Positions 61,638 to 64,000 of a stretch of 64,000 nt of DNA are shown here, in pieces. This DNA is from Lentibacillus halodurans (GTDB taxonomy: Bacteria > Bacillota > Bacilli > Bacillales > Amphibacillaceae): assembly GCF_900112045.1 (NCBI RefSeq), contig NZ_FOJW01000005.1:124001-188000 (forward strand), given 5' to 3'. The notes under the pieces were generated by a model. The model was given only the letters and a program-made list of their open reading frames with translations. It was not told the origin of the DNA and did no database searches. The position numbers and the translations under genes were made by a program. Position 1 is the stretch's first letter. The number at the start of each line of letters is the position of its first letter.

Positions 61638-63035
61638 TCATGTTGTATTGACTTGTCTTTTTGCAGTCGCAAGCGTTACAAAGATCAGCACCAATATAGC
61701 AACAGGGACAGCAATAACGGAACTATTAATGTCAAATGGCTTGCCAAGTACGATTTCCCACAATAATGTTGTGACTACGCCGGCAATCATGGAAGAAAAT
61801 CCGCCAGCTTTATTGACACGCTTCCAGAGTAGCACACCCAAAACAGCTGGTGTGAGACCTGCACCATATACCGTATAGGCATACATTTGTACATCGAGAA
61901 TGGTCGGGAAATAGTTAATTAATATATAAGCGAGGACGCCCATTGCGATCACAAAGATTTTCGTCGTATTCATCAATTGTTTATCCGTTGCATTCTTCAT
62001 GAAGTACTTATGGACAATATCATAGGTGACGTTGGTCGCCCCGGATAGCAGGTAAGAGTTGCCGGTTGTAATAATAAAGGCTGTTGCTGCAGCTAATAAA
62101 ATTCCGCCGACCACATTGGGCAACACTAATGTCGAGGCCATTAAAGCCATCCCGGGGTCAATATCGTGAAACATGGAACTGGCAGCAAACGCAATTAAAC
62201 TGATGACAGGTGTCACAATAAGAATACCGGCGATCCATCCGATATTTGCTTTTTTGGTTGTGCGATTCTCTTTAGATGCGGCCAATCGCTGGTACATATT
62301 TTGGTCACTTAGTATTAAAAACAGAGGTGGGAGCAAGTATCCCAGCAGCTGAATTGTTGAGAGAGATCCTGTTGCAGTTAGGTGGCTCGCTGGCACATTT
62401 GATGTAATTTCATCCCATCCCCCTGCAATCGTTATCATGAAAGGAAGGGCAATCAATAGTCCAAGCACCATGAATCCTGAACTCAGTGCATCAGTCGGTG
62501 CAACAGATCTGAGACCTCCGATGGTGGCGAGAAAGATAATTAAAACGCCGCCAATAATGACGCCCCATTCGACTGAAAGCCCGGTTGTAACGTTTAAAAT
62601 AAACCCCACTCCCTGTATTTGGTACGAAACAATCCCGATATAGGCAAGAATGATGATAATACTCGCCAATAATCTGGCACTTGGTCCATATTTTTCTTCC
62701 AGGATTGAGGAGACAGTGTATTTCCCCAGGTTGCGTATTTTGGGGGCGATGAAATATAGTAAAATAATGCCCGCAATGACCGGGAACGTTAATAGAAAAG
62801 CGGGAATTAAACCGAAACTGTATGCCATCGATGTCTGACCGCCGGTTATACTGCCGCTTCCAACCCAAGTGGCCAGAAGTGTACCGCTTAACACAAGTGT
62901 ACCGAGACTTCTTCCTGCTAAAATGTAATCCTCACTTTTTGAGATCTTTTTCGAGTAATAGATACCAAGCATAACCATAAGAATTCCGTATCCTACTACA
63001 TACCACAATAACGATACGTCTGATTCAATACTCAA
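61638..63035 (-). CDS. Sodium:solute symporter (SSS family)
   Basis: Na+-driven uptake protein of about 466 residues with 12-13 hydrophobic segments. The N-terminal part has YYSKKISKSEDYILAGRSLG and LLATWVGSGSITGGQTSMAY, the family core with the Na+ site; GGLRSVAPTDALSSGFMVLG and LPLFLILSDQNMYQRLAASK-like blocks follow near 195 and 265. The start is TTG 63035, about eight bases after AAAGGGG on the minus strand; longer in-frame starts reach 63083 without a ribosome site. It is divergent from a MarR gene that precedes an M24 peptidase gene, suggesting uptake of a peptide-like or amidine substrate. Confidence 0.87.
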   Translation of the reverse strand: MSIESDVSLLWYVVGYGILMVMLGIYYSKKISKSEDYILAGRSLGTLVLSGTLLATWVGSGSITGGQTSMAYSFGLIPAFLLTFPVIAGIILLYFIAPKIRNLGKYTVSSILEEKYGPSARLLASIIIILAYIGIVSYQIQGVGFILNVTTGLSVEWGVIIGGVLIIFLATIGGLRSVAPTDALSSGFMVLGLLIALPFMITIAGGWDEITSNVPASHLTATGSLSTIQLLGYLLPPLFLILSDQNMYQRLAASKENRTTKKANIGWIAGILIVTPVISLIAFAASSMFHDIDPGMALMASTLVLPNVVGGILLAAATAFIITTGNSYLLSGATNVTYDIVHKYFMKNATDKQLMNTTKIFVIAMGVLAYILINYFPTILDVQMYAYTVYGAGLTPAVLGVLLWKRVNKAGGFSSMIAGVVTTLLWEIVLGKPFDINSSVIAVPVAILVLIFVTLATAKRQVNTT

Positions 63036-63124
63036 TGTCAAAGCCCCTTTCTTGTTTGTCGTTACCCTCCGAATCATGACCAAAACGCTTTCAATTACCG
63101 ATCAATCTCATCTTTTCGTACGAC

Positions 63125-63154
63125 AGTTGACAAAGGCAACTAAAGTGATATGAT
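63125..63154 (+). promoter_or_regulatory. Promoter and probable operator of the MarR gene
   Basis: TTGACA (63127-63132), 16 bases, TATGAT (63149-63154). An inverted repeat AGTTG (63125-63129) / CAACT (63137-63141) overlaps the -35, the usual place for a MarR-type operator. The same interval serves the divergent symporter gene. Confidence 0.6.
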
Positions 63155-63175
63155 ATATTGTAAATTATTAAAAAA

Positions 63176-63631
63176 GTGGAATCAATCAAAATGGACAATA
63201 ATAAGGAAAATATTAAAAAAATAAGGCGCTTCAACCGATTCTACTTGCGGATGATGGGATTATTCTCACAGTATGATGATCAAAGTACCTATTCCGCAAC
63301 GGAAGCGATGATTCTCTTTGAAATACATGCAACTGAAAAATGTACGGCTTCATACTTAGCGGATTATTTTTTATTGGATAAAGGGTATATCAGCCGTCTA
63401 TTAAAACGACTTTTCAAAGAAGGTATGATCGAAAAGCTTCCGTCAAAAGAAGATCGTCGAATACAATATCTGAATATGACTGAAAAAGGGGAGAGAGACT
63501 TACATGAGTTGACGAAACATGCAAACGCAAATGTCGAAAACATGATTGCAGGGATATCCGAAAAAGAAATCGATCTATTAGTTCAAGCAATGCGTCAGAT
63601 AGAAATGATATTGAAACAAAATGAGAGCTGA
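63176..63631 (+). CDS. MarR-family transcriptional regulator
   Basis: About 146-151 residues. Winged helix: ATEKCTASYLADYFLLDKGY, ISRLLKRLFKEGMIEKLPSK and EDRRIQYLNMTEKGERDL with the D-x-R wing. Dimerisation helices at both ends. The start is either GTG 63176 or ATG 63191; neither has a strong ribosome site. It probably represses itself and the divergent symporter, and perhaps the peptidase gene behind it. Ligand unknown. Confidence 0.87.
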   Translation: MESIKMDNNKENIKKIRRFNRFYLRMMGLFSQYDDQSTYSATEAMILFEIHATEKCTASYLADYFLLDKGYISRLLKRLFKEGMIEKLPSKEDRRIQYLNMTEKGERDLHELTKHANANVENMIAGISEKEIDLLVQAMRQIEMILKQNES

Positions 63632-63721
63632 CCCCAGTGTTGGAGGAAGATAGATCGTTGAGGGCAGTATTCGGTGAATGATTGTTTGTATACATAATCT
63701 GATTCAGAGGAGGAACGGAAT

Positions 63722-64000
63722 ATGTTATTAGCCATTCCACATGAAGAATTTAAGACACGTCAGGGGGATTTTCTTAACAAGTTGCGTGAAAAGAAATGCG
63801 ATGCTGCTGTTATATTTGCGGCGACTGATATATTTTATCTGACAGGATTCCATTTCATTGCAACAGAACGACCGATCAGTCTGCTTGTTGATCCAAATGA
63901 GCAATGGCACTTATTCGTACCCCGACTGGAGCATGAGCATGCAGAAGAATATGCTGTTATTGACCATGTGCATTCCTATCCTGAATATCCTGGCACGAAG
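63722..64000 (+). CDS. M24-family peptidase / Xaa-Pro aminopeptidase-like protein (N-terminal part)
   Basis: ATG at 63722 with GAGGAGG ahead; the frame is open to the window end (93 codons). The part seen is a creatinase-type N-terminal domain: KLREKKCDAAVIFAATDIFY, LTGFHFIATERPISLLVD and PRLEHEHAEEYA. The catalytic pita-bread domain lies outside the window. Relatives are proline dipeptidases, aminopeptidase P, creatinase and ectoine-derivative hydrolases, so the substrate cannot be chosen here. It follows the MarR gene by 90 bases in the same direction. Confidence 0.8.
   Translation, partial: MLLAIPHEEFKTRQGDFLNKLREKKCDAAVIFAATDIFYLTGFHFIATERPISLLVDPNEQWHLFVPRLEHEHAEEYAVIDHVHSYPEYPGTK

Overview
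The window reads as chromosomal DNA of a low-GC Gram-positive bacterium, most likely a salt-tolerant member of the Bacillaceae (Virgibacillus/Lentibacillus/Oceanobacillus-like). The reasons are strong AGGAGG-type ribosome sites, frequent TTG and GTG starts, sigma-A promoters, a B. subtilis-like betaine-aldehyde dehydrogenase (GbsA type), an OpuAC-type glycine-betaine binding lipoprotein, and a Wzz/BY-kinase/PHP-phosphatase module of the Bacillus Eps/Ywq type. I see no rRNA, tRNA or CRISPR array.

Layout. 1-1286: end of a mannitol PTS EIIA gene and mtlD. 1486-2700: a decayed NERD-domain gene and a 21-bp tandem repeat. 2704-3780 (minus): a LysM/NlpC-P60 cell-wall hydrolase. 4227-26182: a Wzx/Wzy-type exopolysaccharide locus. 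26513-30932: a sulfate-activation operon. 30960-32040: a broken UDP-glucose dehydrogenase and a truncated AAA ATPase. 32100-33865 (minus): a TauE/SafE-type exporter and a LysR regulator. 34248-38821: an amidohydrolase / Rieske / GbsA / Rieske / ferredoxin-reductase cluster, the reductase being cut by an in-frame TAG. 38880-42070: IS3 debris, an OpuAC-like lipoprotein, two scrambled pseudogenes and an IS91 remnant. 42184-52256: a LysR-controlled organic-acid catabolic operon (Ldh2, RraA-like aldolase, TTT transporter, AtuA, DUF4387, PrpF, D-hydroxyacid dehydrogenase). 52974-60200: a DeoR-controlled operon for four-carbon acid sugars (DUF1537 kinase, two PdxA2 paralogs, second TTT transporter). 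60903 to the end: a sigma-70-like factor, a sodium:solute symporter, a MarR regulator and the start of an M24 peptidase.

The most interesting system is the joint unit at 4.2-31 kb. Four different PAPS-type sulfotransferases (15312, 16188, 17043, 22250) lie among the glycosyltransferases, polymerase and flippase of one polysaccharide locus. The locus ends with UDP-glucuronate 4-epimerase and UDP-glucose dehydrogenase genes. Immediately after it, from its own promoter, come ATP sulfurylase, an SLC13-type permease, APS kinase and PAP phosphatase, that is, sulfate uptake, PAPS synthesis and PAP disposal, without any sulfate-reduction genes. Together these predict a uronate-containing, multiply sulfated capsule or exopolysaccharide, comparable in logic to a glycosaminoglycan and unusual for a Bacillota. 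The sugar-specific core (about 11.9-23.6 kb) is visibly more AT-rich than its flanks, as expected of a swapped serotype cassette.

The right half is catabolic. Two independent TctCAB-type transporters each serve an operon with its own regulator, and both have a hairpin after the binding-protein gene. The region from 31 to 42 kb is a graveyard of broken genes and IS fragments and is the least stable part of the window. Function calls rest on recognised motifs and family memory only; no database search was possible.
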